NCBI GenBank assembly: GCA_021234155.1
Contig: JAJEKV010000167.1
Span: 899,943 to 963,942 of the forward strand
Origin: Isoetes taiwanensis
Lineage: Eukaryota > Streptophyta > Lycopodiopsida > Isoetales > Isoetaceae
DNA: 64,000 nucleotides
Direction of reading: 5' to 3'
Shown here: positions 42,791 through 54,820 of the stretch, one piece after another
How the letters are laid out: every line of letters starts with the position of its first letter
Numbering within the stretch: position 1 is the first letter of the stretch
Notes under the pieces: generated by a model
What the model saw: the letters and a program-made list of their open reading frames with translations, nothing else
What the model was told of the DNA's origin: nothing
Database searches by the model: none
Program-made: the position numbers and the translations under genes

Positions 42791-45700
42791 CATAATTTAA
42801 TCACTGACTCAGATGATTCACCAGTCAGCAAGAAAACACTTGAGAGTCGATTCATGTTTATATAAGTCACATGATTGTACAGTGAAAGAAACATAATTAC
42901 GGTGAAGATATTATATTGAAAGAAATATACTTACAGAATTGATGTGGCACAGGTATAAATGACATAAGAAAGTCATATTTCCTTTAAATGTTGAATACAA
43001 AGAAAAATAAGCATGGCTTATAATTGTAATTCACATGGCTAAAAGACTATCTAACCATGGCGGGAACAATACTTTGTATATTCATCTCGCCTTCGACAAA
43101 TAAACCTCCATTAGATGATTCCTCCGTGACTTGGCATAGGCATCAGTGAACCAAGTGGATGCCATCTGCATGGTTCACAAGTATTAGATTGTATCAGCAA
43201 AGAATTAATAAGATAATACCATGTTCTACTTACAAAAATGGAACTTACGGCAAAGAACCACCACGGCATCGATGAATATGTGCATGTAAACCACAATGTA
43301 CAAGCGGAGTGTTGTTACTAGTTTCAGGCACTTTGGGATGATGGACAGGGGTATCAAAGTTCTTCTTGCCATGGCTTAAGCTGTTGGTCCCCCAACATCA
43401 TGTTATTGATCACAAGCTTATGAAACTTGAAAAATTGCAATGTGAGAATAAGCAAATCATAAGACATGAGAATAAGCAAATTATAAATAACAAAATTGAA
43501 AGTGATACTTACTTTTGGAGCAGTTTAGCATCCACTGCGAAGCCTTTGACAGGACACAGGATTTGTATGCTTGGACTCACCAGACACAGGAGAGTGGTTT
43601 TGAATAGACCAGCAATCACAAGTATTGCCAAGCCAACATTTGGGCCTTGCAGAACTGGGACAAAAATGTATCGACACTGTGCAAGCACAATGCCATCCAG
43701 CCCTTCCTTTATATGAGTGTTTTGGATATCTGCATAACTCATGTACTTAAGGGCACTCACAAAATTGATGACGCCCTCTAGTCGAAATGTAAAGAACTTG
43801 TGTTTCCAATCAGATGAAAGAGAGCTATAAAGGTAGCTGCACATAAATCCAGAATACATATTAGTACACAAAATGAGTGAGTGTAGGAATGAAATAACAG
43901 AAAAATGCTTAAAATGTAGCTTATCTTCCATACATATCTACCATCTTTGAGGTCAAGTAGAAAACTAGAACCACCGAACTGAACCAACTAGAAAAGGTGT
44001 TACCAAGTCAAGCTACTCCACAAGACTGTATAAGAACAAGCTCTTTCTAGCCACCAACCACTAGTATTACACAAACTCCTTTTAATGATATGATCAAGCA
44101 AGAAACTAGAGAAAATACTACAAAGTAAGGCTAGGCTCATCATCAACCATAGAAAGACACAAATCTAGTTGTGCAGTCAAATTTGACCTTTCTGAGTATA
44201 ACTCTCAGGCCGTAAGGAATCTATGGAAAACAAGCCCAATCTAGAAACTAGACTTCGAGGGCTTTTCGACAAGGTAAGCGCCAAATTCTGAGTTATAGTC
44301 CAGAGATATCACTTATCAAAGTCGTCCCTATTTATAGGTAAGCACACCTTTTTTTTTCCTTTTTGCTCTAAATAAAGGTCAAGGTTTATTTTTAACCGAT
44401 TTTTAACTCGCTCTTTGATAATATCAAGGTTTACACATGCTAGATGGCTTTCTTACTTGATCATATCAATAAATATTGTTCCATGCAAGGCCACTCCCCT
44501 GATCATCATATCAATAAACTTCCTCTAGGTGGGTATAGAAGAAGTATTGTGGTCAAGATGGCATTGTACAAATGTATCCCCCGCAATGGGTGGGTGGCTT
44601 GGAGACGATGTACTTTTCATTGCAAAGCGAGATCCTCATTTTCAAGATTTAGATGCTCCTAGAGGATGTTGATGATTCTCTTTGTCGTGATCTTATCGAT
44701 ATCACTTAATTGTTGCATTCCATATGGCAAGAATGCAGTTAAAGTTCTACTATTCACTTTTTTTCACTCACTCAGACCATTCGCAGCTATTGTTCCATTT
44801 TTACGCAATGACATGCATGTTTAGGCCGTGCCCCTCCATCCACGCTTTGTTGGAGGTATTTTGGTGGTGGACACCACTATAACAAGATTTGTCAACATCC
44901 ACAATTGAAGCGTCGATCCATTCGCCGGCATGGCAACGATAGGTCCAAGTAGATTTTATCTCAACTCACCTCTAATATAATGAGAGCTATACTCACGTCT
45001 AATGCTGAGATTTAAACAAAATTTTTTTTTTCTAGATGGATATGGAGAAGGTGGTAGAGAAATTAACTTTGATTGTGCTGGTTGCCGCTATGGCAAGGTT
45101 GTGCCATGAGTTTGTCCATAGAGGATAGCATTTCTTCAACTATGTATATTGCCTTCTATTAACATCAATTATCCTTTCACTGGTGGATGGCACTGGCATC
45201 TACAGATTCCACATGAGAATAGTGCTCATACTTGGCTTTGGGTTTGGGATAAGTTCTTCCATTCGAAGGTCTCGGCACTTTGATGGCAGATTATCTATAG
45301 GCTTTGCATTTGTCAACATTTTTGTTATCTATTTTAACATTTGTTGTTTATCTTTCTTTTTGTTAACATTTTGAAACTTTTTATTTTGATGTGTTATGCG
45401 AGATGTTATTTCTTGGGTTTGGAATAAGAATTCAAAAAACATTGGCAAGTTCATGATTAATATATACAAGAAATTTATCGCGGCGGCCTTGCGGCCGCCG
45501 CGAACATTTCTCTTCTCCAACCCGCTGCAAAAGAAGTTTTGTGCTAAGTCGAATATATCTCAATTCTGGACATCCTTGAGATGTGACTATAGAGATGTAT
45601 ATTGATTGCAGTTCATATACTATGAGGCAAGTCAAGACATGCCTGTTCGACCCCATATTCTTTGCAGGAATGGTCTAGAGCGCCCAACACAGAATATTCC

Positions 45701-46135
45701 CCATAAACTACTGCAATCTAATGGCCTCGAAAAAATTTAGAACACGCGAAATGATAATATACCCTACAAATAATGGAATATTACAAACTACCTATATGTA
45801 GAGATACAAATAGTAAGTAGATTTCAAAGTGGATTACAGTTTGTGTACATTCTCATATACAACTATAGTCCCGAGATTTTGTTTGTACATGACCACTTAT
45901 ACTGACAAATTAAGATCATGGTACCCAATGAATTCAACATTTCCGGACCTCGTTTGTTATAATAGGGCATAGCACCCTCGTTCCAGGGTGTTATCCTCTC
46001 ATAATGGCGAAAATAGAGCATCCAATCCCACATGATCAGGCAATTCTTATCAACCTGCTACAATTGCATTCCTTAAGGCTTATATGAAAATAATGTAGGA
46101 CTTTCATTACACTGCAGGAACCACGGGCTCTGCAA
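42791..46135. other. no supported gene
   Basis: Mostly AT-rich. A minus-strand frame at 43509-43931 (GIVLAQCRYIFVPVLQG) might be old transposon coding sequence, but no domain can be fixed. At 45479-45502 there is a perfect GC palindrome in AT-rich DNA. Confidence 0.4.
45479..45502. repeat. GC palindrome with 10-bp arms
   Basis: CGCGGCGGCC and GGCCGCCGCG enclose TTGC. All 24 bases except two are G or C, within AT-rich DNA. It may be the footprint or junction of a mobile element. Confidence 0.7.
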
Positions 46136-46215
46136 AAGGTTGAGCCACTAATACTTATATATGAATTTTACCATGAAGGTTGAGCCACTAATACTTATAT
46201 ATGAATTTTACCATG
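46136..46215 (+). repeat. perfect tandem duplication, 40 bp x 2
   Basis: The unit AAGGTTGAGCCACTA...TTTTACCATG occurs twice without a mismatch, at 46136-46175 and 46176-46215. Perfect identity implies a recent event. Confidence 0.95.
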
Positions 46216-46679
46216 TAGGAATACTGTCCCCAAAATGGTCTAAACACTCTGAATCAACTCCCTTATTAGTGGAAGCAAATTTACGAATTAAAAGATCTAA
46301 TCGGGAGATACAATCAAGGCACATATTTTGTCTTCAATATAGAATGGAACTTATTATCAAAGAGAAGGCGCGTAAAACCACTAGCAGGATGTTCAATTCC
46401 AACTCCAATCAAGATCACGTCAACACTAAAGTCAATGCCACAGTCAAAGCCTAGAAAACCAATTGCTTCAAGACCAAGATCAGGACACAAACCTATACCA
46501 CAACGGAGACCAACTCCAAAATCCAAAACGTACCATAGGCAGGGTGAACATGATTCCATTGCTCGTACCTCTAGATTAGATGAATTATAGTCATTTCGTC
46601 CAGTAATATGAAACCCTACATTTTAACCCTCAAATTTTTGGTCGCCCTCGAATTTACGCACATCAGCACCCCACTCTAA

Positions 46680-46886
46680 GGCTACGTTCCCATGAAACAG
46701 ACCGAACTTCCAAATTTCTTGTCAAGCTGAAGTCGAAACAGTTCCCATGTTCATATTTAACTTCCAAATTTGAGGTCAACTTCCAAGGCTGGCTTGGATT
46801 TTTCAGAAATGGAGGGGGGTTTCTGAACTCTCCGGTTACTTGCCTTGAATCTGAGAGTCCGGTCGGAGGCACATGGGAACGTAGCC
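46680..46886. mobile_element. Tourist-like MITE (207 bp)
   Basis: The ends are perfect 15-bp inverted repeats (GGCTACGTTCCCATG). The 3-bp target duplication TAA flanks it at 46677-46679 and 46887-46889. A short length, TIRs and a TAA/TTA duplication are the hallmarks of PIF/Harbinger-derived Tourist MITEs. No coding capacity. Confidence 0.85.
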
Positions 46887-46889
46887 TAA

Positions 46890-47419
46890 GAGCTGTCCTC
46901 CTCCTTCAATTCCAGGAACAGAACTTCGACTGCACTGCCCCTATACTGGAGTTGGGTACCTCTGAGAGCATTGGTATGAGGGAGGTGACCTTCTGGCGTA
47001 GAATCCGAAGCATCCCAGCAAAATTCCGTGGGGAATTTCTTGTAGGCGTCATTACGCTCATCAAGGGCTCGCGTCCACCCGACTTTTCTGAAGAAAAGGT
47101 CCCAATCTCTGTTACAGCTCTTCCAAATCCGTCTCTGGATACTGTAACATATGTTACAGAAAAGAAGTCCTTGCAGGGGATATGTTACGACAATCCCTTT
47201 TTCGGTGAAGCTACTCTAGCAAATCTCCATAGCTGCAATCTCTGAAGCGGCTCTGAAGCTCCATAGCTCGCATTTGAAGCTCTGAGTTGAAAAATCTCTG
47301 AATCTCTACAGGAAAACCTTGTCCGCAGATTCATAGCTCTATGAATCAGAATAGCTCTCAATCTCTAATCTCTGCAGAAAAATTCCAACTCGATTTTCCT
47401 TCTGGATGTTGAAGAAAAA
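46890..47419. other. no recognisable gene; CTCTGAA-rich stretch
   Basis: Contains many copies of words such as AATCTCTG, GAAGCTC and AGCTCTGA between 47215 and 47380, a low-order repeat. No supported coding frame. Confidence 0.4.
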
Positions 47420-47807
47420 CTATGCAGAATGGATGCCAGCCATAGCTAAGCACGCACGCTCGCTGCTTGGATCACAAGAAACTACAGCCCAGTAATTTTT
47501 GAATACATCGTCCGTCAATTGCATGCAAAGGCTGTCAAATTTAGATGGGAGCTTCTGGCGGAGGGCTTGGAAGCTAAGATCTGGGTCGGAATCGATGAGA
47601 ATGCCCTCTGTGCTGCTGGTGGTTGCCCCTGTTTCCAAATGCTCCCTTTGCGCCCAATTCTGCTGCCGGAGGCTTATGCTCCGCCATGATTTTTCTTCGG
47701 ATGGGAAGTTCTTCTTCGACGCCCAAGAAATAAGCTCGAACTCTTTATTTTTGTTAATCCCGCCATCACCCAAACGCCAGACCACCAGAGTAAGCCCACT
47801 AGCCGCC
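47420..47807 (-). CDS. hypothetical protein, possible first exon
   Basis: From an ATG near 47805 the minus strand reads MAASGLTLVVWRLGDGGINKN, then a hydrophilic region and DSDPDLSFQALRQKLPSKFDSLCMQL. It ends with GIHSA. The amphipathic start resembles an organelle-targeting region, but no domain is recognised. It could be a host gene exon or chance. No introns or partners can be assigned. Confidence 0.25.
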
Positions 47808-48664
47808 ATAGCCAATGCTCAGAACATCAGAACAGTGTCGTCAAAGGCCCTTCATTTTTCATCTTTTTTTTAAGCCCCTATTTTTCCCCCCCGGAAATAC
47901 GTGGCAAGCATCAACCGAATATGCCAAAGGCATCTTGCCGATAAGAATTATATATGTTAAGATAAAGCATCAAATATAGCACAAATCCCATAATACACCA
48001 AAACAAAAAAGTTTTTTTATCTTTTTTTTTCCCGATGTGAAACGCAACCACGATAATATCATCTCTTTAATATCTTCATAAAAGCTTACTGCATGATAAC
48101 ATCATCACTTTGATATCTTCATAAAAGCTTACTGGTGTACAATGATGCAGGACAAAAGATATGAACAGAACGATCAACTTGACAGAGAGTATAATATGCT
48201 GCATATTTTAATCAACTAGTGGGGTGTGAAACCCTATCAAATCTGCCCCAAAATTTGTTGTTTTGAATCAGAAAAACCCTAGAAGATCTTTCCAACACAA
48301 TAAGAAACACTCAAAACGGAGTACATATTCAAAAGTTATGATAAAAGCCATATTACCATCAAATCTGCATGGCATGCACTTTGCAAAAAGGTAAAAGTAC
48401 AAAAATCAGATATCTATCTTGATAGATCTAGGTCAAATCATATGCAATGGAAAGCTCTCTATATAAGCTTTCCAAAGAGCCCAAGATCATCTGAATCTGA
48501 ACTTTGTAGCTCAAGTTTTGAGCACAGAAACAATTGGCATTCTCGCTCTAGCTCTTCTTTTCCCTATCCATTCTTAGTGACTTAAATATTATATACAATG
48601 GTTTGGTAAAAAATAACCCCTCATAAAAATCTTATTTTATTTAAAACCTTTTTTTTGTTCCACT
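47808..48664. other. no recognisable gene; short tandem duplication
   Basis: AT-rich. At 48052-48133 two adjacent copies share GATAA.ATCATC.CTTT.ATATCTTCATAAAAGCTTACTG. Confidence 0.5.
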
Positions 48665-51580
48665 AAAATTTTATAAATACAATAGATTTTTTAGCGTCCA
48701 CGGAGACCAATTGGCCATGGGACCCAAACAAAAAGAGAGCAGCAAGCGTATTACTGTCAGGATTAAAATATCCTCGCCCCAAAGGGTTTTTGAGGGAAAA
48801 ACCTTAGCAGTAATAAGTATACTGGTACAGTGTACAATTGTATAGGACAATTCAATACTGTCCCGGGGGACACAACTGAGTCCGTGCATCTATAACCTCC
48901 TGGAGGTATGACCCCAACAAGCCCATGCACACCGTATTCAATAACATGCAACGGCTGGCCAGTCACTAGTAACCGAACATACCGCGCTCGGATATGGCAA
49001 ACGCTTGGGCAGATCTGGAGGGCATGACATTCATCTTCAATGGTGCCCTAGTGGGAACACTCACAAAGCCTCTCCTCTCGTTCTTTCCGAGTCCAACGCC
49101 ATGTCTCAATGTGGAGACGATGTGCTTCTATGCGAATGGAAGCTATAAGTCTACGCTTCTTCATGGGCAAATGGGTGCACGAGTACTGGTGTGGGCCTCT
49201 CGTGAGCCTAGGATTGACGTGCTGCTGACAGTGTGCCAGCTTAACGTGCATCAGAGCATCTGCATCCCAGAGCTTGCGAAGGAAAGTAGCATCTAGGTAC
49301 AGCTTTAGTGCATTGTGATCCTTCTTTGTCCGTACCTGTACACATCTGTTTGCGTGTACACCCCAATATGAGAACCACTGAGCTTGCTTGTCCTTCCAGC
49401 AGGCTTTGAGGCGTAAAGGACCCATTGCTACGGCCAAAGCAAGGTTGGGCAAACGTGTATCACCCAGAGCGACCACCTTCTAGAAGTAAATAATATGGTG
49501 TTCCAATGCTGCCCATTGAAGGTATAGAAAACTTGTCTCATAGAGTATGATTTGGTATGGCACTGTGGACTTTACCCCAAACGCTCATGCCAAGAAGGCT
49601 TTTTGCACCTGCTTGAGATCATTCCAGGTGGTGAGGGATATTACCGGACCCCACACTTCTGCCCCATACAGGAGGACCGGCTCGACCAAGGCCCTAAACA
49701 AGTGTGACTGGTGGCCCCAAGCATACAACTCTGCCTTGTGGCTATTGTTCTGCATGGCATATAGTGCTTTCCAACCTAGCCTTGACCTGCAACCTGATGA
49801 CAGCATCCCAGTGGGGTGTAGTAGAGAATTCGATCCCCAAGTACTTGTAGGTCGGGGCCATCTTTACATCTTGTCCCTGGTAAGTGAATGAGGGAAGCCT
49901 TGGCTAATAGGATGACAAAACTAGCAGCATCCTAGTTTTGGCCAAGTTAACTCGCATGCCAGTGAATCGACAAAAAGTGTCAAGCGCATTCAGGTGATGT
50001 TGCATGTCCTCTGGAGTATAGGCCAGGAGGTTGACATCGTCAGCATCTATGAGTTGACGGATTGTGTGATGCATGAGATGGGTGCACGCACCTCCGTGCT
50101 CAGAAAGCCAATCTTCCAGCTGATCAATGTATAGGCCAAAGAGTGTGGGGGAGAGGGGGCAACCCTGACGTACTCCAATACTACTGATTACCAGTTGTCC
50201 TGATGATGTGATACGGCCTAAGCATGCCTCAATAGCGTGTATATTGCATTCTGCAAGTCAAGGGGGGTTTCCAGCTACCACAATCTATCCCATAACTTGT
50301 CCTGGGGCACTGTGTCAAAAGCTTTTGCGAAATCCACGAAACAACAGTACAAGTTTTGCCGGCGATAGGATCTGCATGAGCAAGAACTGGCGCCATGGTG
50401 AAAGCATGCTTCAGGGTAACGAAAGAAGATTCGGCTTCCACAGTCCATTCAAATGGCATGTCCTTAACCGTGAGGCATGTCAAAGGAAGGGCAATCTCTG
50501 AATAATCCCGAATGAAACGTCGATAGAAATTGGCAAACCCAAGGAAACACTGAACATCTCGAACGGATGAAGGTGTTTGCCATTGCAGAACAGTGCTGAC
50601 CTTTTCGGGGTCCATAGAGACTCCATGTGGAGTGATGCGATAGCCAAGGAACTCCACATTTCCTGCTCGAACTGACACTTCTCAAGTTTGGCATATAACC
50701 CATGCTCACGAAGCTTCAAAAGGACCGTCGAACATGCCTCTCATGTTCTTCGAGAGTCTTAGAATAAATAAGGATATCATCCAAATAGATGATAATAAAA
50801 GTGTCTAAAAACTCTCGAAAAATATCATTGGCCATATGCTGGAATACTGTCGGAGCATTGGTAAGTTCAAACGACATAACTGTGTACTCAAAATGGCCAT
50901 ACCGAGTACGAAAGGCTGTTTTCCACTCATCACCCTCCCGGATCCAAATAAGATTGTAGGCACCCATCGAAGATCAATCTTCGTAAAATAATGCGCACCT
51001 TGGAGTTGTTCCAACAACTCTGGGATCAGACGAAGCGGATATCGATTCGGCACTGTAATTTTTTTAAGGCCGTGATAATCAACAACCAGACGCAGCAAAT
51101 CATCCTTCTTTTTGACTGAGAATGTCAAATGAAGCCCTGCTATCCTCAATGAGTGTGCGCAGAGTGAAGATATGATCAATGGTGGAATGCCTGGGCCGAA
51201 AGCCTGCTTGTGTGAGAGCTCGCACATCTGCCTCTTCTGCCCATATTTTCAGTTGCTGCTCAAGGAAGCCAGCCAACAGTTTTACAAAGAGAGAGAGCTG
51301 ACCATAATAGTGCGATAGTTGGCTGGGCATGGAGGGTCCCCTGCCTTGTATATGGGCACAACTCTATTAGTGGTCCACTGCGGAGGGAAGCCTCCTTGCA
51401 ATGCTTTATTGAATAGTGCCATGAGGACAGACACCAGTGAAGGTCCAGCCCATTTCAGAAGTTCCGCCGACATGCCATCTAAAAGCATTTGCAAACGAAC
51501 GTTTTGTTGTCTACCAGCTATGGTGAAGTTCAAATACCAAATTGGCTTTGAAAATTTTTGGGCAAGCAAGACAAACACAT
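48665..51580 (-). mobile_element. LINE of the same family as 15001-17135, with a foreign pol insert
   Basis: The 3' end (48690-48790) matches the LINE ends at 17000-17090 and 25981-26102. The minus strand carries the C-terminal region at 49048-49476 (LPNLALAVAMGPLRLKACWKDKQAQW, THLPMKKRRLIASIR), then RT parts. At 50300-50354 it reads LYCCFVDFAKAFDTVPQDKLW (motif A), and at 51120-51330 [26 protein letters not shown]. Further upstream, 51282-51578 reads LLDGMSAELLKWAG, ALFNKALQGGFPPQW and VVPIYKAGDP. Between the two RT parts lies a gypsy fragment. Frameshifts throughout. Confidence 0.85.
50355..51120 (-). mobile_element. Ty3/gypsy pol fragment embedded in the LINE RT
   Basis: Minus-strand frames give [100 protein letters not shown] and VQCFLGFANFYRRFIRDYS. 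These are RT palm to RNase H start of a chromovirus-type element. It has no LTRs and no clear target duplication. It ends within a few codons of the LINE's RASF and LYCCFVDF, so the LINE loses almost nothing. Same orientation as the LINE. Confidence 0.88.
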
Positions 51581-52157
51581 TGTATTGCTTTCTTATCTAT
51601 GACTACAAGTTCTTACAATTTGATCATTAATTGCAATTAAACAACTTTTCTTCTTTTATACAGGCCAATATAATAAGGGCGAAATCACACTATAGGCAAA
51701 ACCAAAGAAATACGTGGCAAGAATAGGCGGGCATTGGGCAGACCGACAGTTCTGCCTGCCATTCTATATCGCACTTTGGTGGAGTCCAAAATAAAAATAT
51801 ATGACACGTCGTTTCTATGATTCTGTCATGAACCTACTCGAAAACAAGGAAAATACGTGGAAAATACGCAAGAAATACAGAAGAAATATGCCAAGATCGG
51901 AAAAGAATCTGATATATGAACAGGAATCAAGAATACAATATCCCGAAGGCAAGCAGGAATACGAGACAGATGCCTAGAAGGCTCAAGACTGGCGTTGAAC
52001 CGGAATGGTTTGACAAGAAGGAGGTGCCTCCTTATATATCTAGACCAACGGTCAGGATCGCGCCACTCCAATGGATGAGATCGTGCCAAGTGTCGCGCAT
52101 GCATTTAGGTTCTAGAACATTCTAGAACCTTCTGGAGATAGTCCCTGTCTTCAACAA
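51581..52157. other. no recognisable gene
   Basis: Remnant-like sequence with repeated AAATACG(T/C)GGAAAATACG words near 51850. No frame or element end could be defined. Confidence 0.4.
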
Positions 52158-52232
52158 CTATTTGTAGCGCACTTGGCAAGGGTGTGTGACTCGCAACTGG
52201 AAGGTTGCGAGTTCAAACCCTGTCTTGTGCAA
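52158..52232 (+). mobile_element. tRNA-derived SINE head
   Basis: TAGCGCACTTGGCAAGGG resembles pol III box A, and GAGTTCAAACCC, about 40 bases on, resembles box B. The stretch GGGTGTGTGACTCGCAACTGG recalls the Au-type plant SINE head. Cloverleaf pairing is poor, so it is not a tRNA gene. The 3' part of the SINE is not clearly bounded. Confidence 0.6.
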
Positions 52233-52249
52233 CTACCCTTTTGCATCCG

Positions 52250-52318
52250 TGTGACGACCATCTTTAGTACATAGGAGTATAATGTTCGTATGATACGAAT
52301 ATCCGTATGGTCGTCACA
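52250..52318. repeat. 69-bp palindromic element with TGTGACG/CGTCACA ends
   Basis: TGTGACGACCAT and ATGGTCGTCACA are perfect inverted ends 69 bp apart. The first and last seven bases equal the LTR ends of E1 and E2. No target duplication is visible. It may be a tiny LTR remnant or a MITE inserted in or beside the SINE. Confidence 0.55.
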
Positions 52319-53038
52319 GATTCTATCTTGAATCCAAGTCGAATTGCTCAAATCTCTGTCAGATCACAACTGTGATGCAGGTTTTCGATGAGCTCCATGG
52401 AGTTTCTTGTATAACGGCTCAGAAAAGCTGGATTTCAAAGAAGTTTGGAGCAGGCATCATGTATGATTTTCTTCTGATGAGAATTTTGACTTGAGATCTG
52501 CACACATCGCAACTAGTTACACTCGATGCTGGATTGATGAGCCGAACTGATTCTCTGCTTTTCTAAACTCCCAATTGTAATTTGCAGATATCCTTAAGCA
52601 TTGAAAGCCACAAAACGAAACATGAATGACCTCTCGTGACTCTTCATACCCAAATCTTGCATATTCTAGCGATAATAAACAAAGGATCGCGATTCTTTAC
52701 CAGATTGCAAAGGTATCAACAAGATTCGTAGCCAAATCGTCCATACTCCGGTGATCAGAAAACACAGTTCTTTGCTTGCATCATGGAAGGTAGGAGGACG
52801 TGAAAAACATGGATGATCTGGCTGCCCGCCAGAAGTTTTGGCAGGCGAGATCCCCCGTCCGAAAATTATAGAGTGCCTAAATGCTGACTGGGGTTTTGGC
52901 ATAGGTGTGATATAGGTTGGCTGCCAAAAGTCCACATGGCATATTTTTGTTAGCTCTTTATTTTTATTTTTCGAGTTTGGCCACTAGTGTGATTTGGGCC
53001 TAAGTTCCAAGTGAAAACATGTGATTAAAGTTTGTAAG
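52319..53038. other. no recognisable gene
   Basis: AT-rich spacer between the palindrome and E2. The five bases before E2 are GTAAG; the matching copy would lie beyond the window. Confidence 0.5.
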
Positions 53039-54598
53039 TGTGACGTTCCCCAGGAATATACGGTATAAATACGTATATCCCACGGCCACATCACCATACA
53101 ACTCTACATAAGTAGACTTGTATACACCTAATGTAGGGGAGATGACTAAGTTATCTACATAACTTAGCCAACCTAAGGTAAGAAGCCATTTCCACATGGC
53201 CTCACCTTATAGGCGAACCGCCACATAGACGCACCTATGGGAGCCAAGTGGCATTCATGTAAACCCTAACATATAAAAGGCTAAACCCTAAACCCTAGCC
53301 ACATTTGGCTCCACCAACCTCAGACCCATCAGTTCGCGATTAGAGCTCCGACTCGAAGACCGTCTTCGACAGCCTGGGTTGCAGCAGCAGTTGCCAGAGA
53401 TGGAGAACTAGGGAGTTAGCGATAGCGCGTCAGAGGCAAGTATTTCGGATAGATTCGAGTATTGTAGTAGAGCCATTCTAGAACCTATTGTTCTGAACAT
53501 GAACCCTAATCAATGAACCCTAACTATAAGTTAGATGTATGTGATTAGGATTAGTTGTTATTCTCTTTTATTATCAAGATTATGTTGATATGATGCTGGT
53601 TGATCTTATGTTTGCACCTCTTGTGTATTGGGAAGGGGGGTAGAGACCTAGTAGCCATTATTTAGATGATGCTCCTAGTTTAGACCCATTAGTTCCCATT
53701 AATATGCTACTGTGCATAGAGCCCACCGGCTCACGGAGGCTATGGAGGATCGAAAGCACCACACAACGGGTCAGTGGCAAAGTGGAGGGAGGGACCTGCC
53801 GAAGCGCCGCTCTTGGGGTCCCATAGCGGGCTAGGCTCATAGCCGTCACCCGCGTGTGGGTCGGGTATGGGTCCGACACTTCCTGGGTCAATGGTGTCGC
53901 CCTGACTCTCAAGAGTTGCAAGTGTCGGCTTGGCTCTTGTTTTGGGGAGTTCAGTCGGGTACGGACGTGTGTCGCCACGATCCTCTAGCTGCCCATGGAG
54001 CCACTGCACTCCGGGAGGGGGAGATGCAATCCTTCCTACCTCATCGGACCGGGAGATGCAACCGGAGTAGTCTCGTTGGGTGATACCATGGGATTACGCC
54101 TCCGCAGGTTCTGATCCACGCCGAGCCCGATTTAGCCTATCTTCAAAGTATGCAACGTGAGGGGCGGATGGAGTGGTCAACCCTAGCCATTGTCTATTGC
54201 CAGCCCAAGTCATTGCCATAACTCGATGCGTTTCTATCCGAGGCCCCGGTTGGTCGATCGACTCCCCTTGAGTCTGAGCCCTGGGTAGGAGCCTCTATTT
54301 GATGTATTTGATGCATTCATTGTATTGTTGTATTTGATGATACGATTAGATGGATTATCACTACCCTCGAGGTAGTCTATTGTTGCTATGTTATTGCTAG
54401 TGCTTATGTTTATATGTTGCTTCCGCTGACATAGGGACCCCTAGAGGGCCGGGATCGGAATGACACCTCGTGTCCTCTACCGATAGTCCGGATCCCGGGC
54501 GAAGCCCATTGCAGGGCCCATACGACGGATGCCATTTGATGGGGAAGGTCCTTCGATGTATACGGCGGACTGCCGTATATAACGTGAGGAGCGTCACA
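53039..54598 (+). repeat. 5' LTR of E2 (1560 bp)
   Basis: Bounded by TGTGACG and CGTCACA. The central part is clearly similar to the E1 LTR (segments around GGGTCCGACAC, GGTGTCGCCCTG and TTGGCTCTTGTTTTGGGG). It is less similar at the start. Confidence 0.93.
53272..53280 (+). promoter_or_regulatory. TATA box in the E2 5' LTR
   Basis: TATAAAAGG, followed by two AAACCCT units. The same TATA occurs in the 3' LTR at 63481. It should mark the U3 promoter. Confidence 0.7.
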
Positions 54599-54599
54599 A

Positions 54600-54611
54600 T
54601 GGTATCAGAGC
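54600..54611 (+). promoter_or_regulatory. primer binding site of E2 (initiator tRNA-Met)
   Basis: TGGTATCAGAGC one base after the LTR, identical to the E1 site. Confidence 0.95.
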
Positions 54612-54614
54612 AAT

Positions 54615-54634
54615 GATCTTGGTTGACCAAGATC
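54615..54634 (+). other. PBS-side hairpin of E2
   Basis: GATCTTGG-TTGA-CCAAGATC, three bases after the PBS, as in E1, with a compensatory change at the second pair. Confidence 0.65.
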
Positions 54635-54820
54635 AAGCACTAGCCATCACCTTATGATAGAAAACTAACTGGCCTAGTAAAAAGTTGGGGTGCAAATCCC
54701 AATACTGAACCTCGAAAAGTGGGAAACTTTTTCCACGAGTAAGGTTGTCATTAAATTAAGTTAGATTAGAGAATAAGAGTAATAGAGTCCATGAATTCTA
54801 GTAAATTTGGGTGAAAAATT

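Noticed and set aside
43509-43931. Possible Ulp1-type cysteine protease on the minus strand
   Set aside because: QCRYIFVPVLQG resembles the segment before the catalytic His, but the expected H-W and D-S-L motifs are not there.
52158-52232. tRNA gene
   Set aside because: Box A- and B-like words are present but the acceptor, D and T stems do not pair well. A SINE head is more likely.
53280-53300. Telomeric repeat in the E2 LTR
   Set aside because: Only two AAACCCT units in the 5' LTR and one in the 3' LTR. AACCCTAA words are common in plant promoters.
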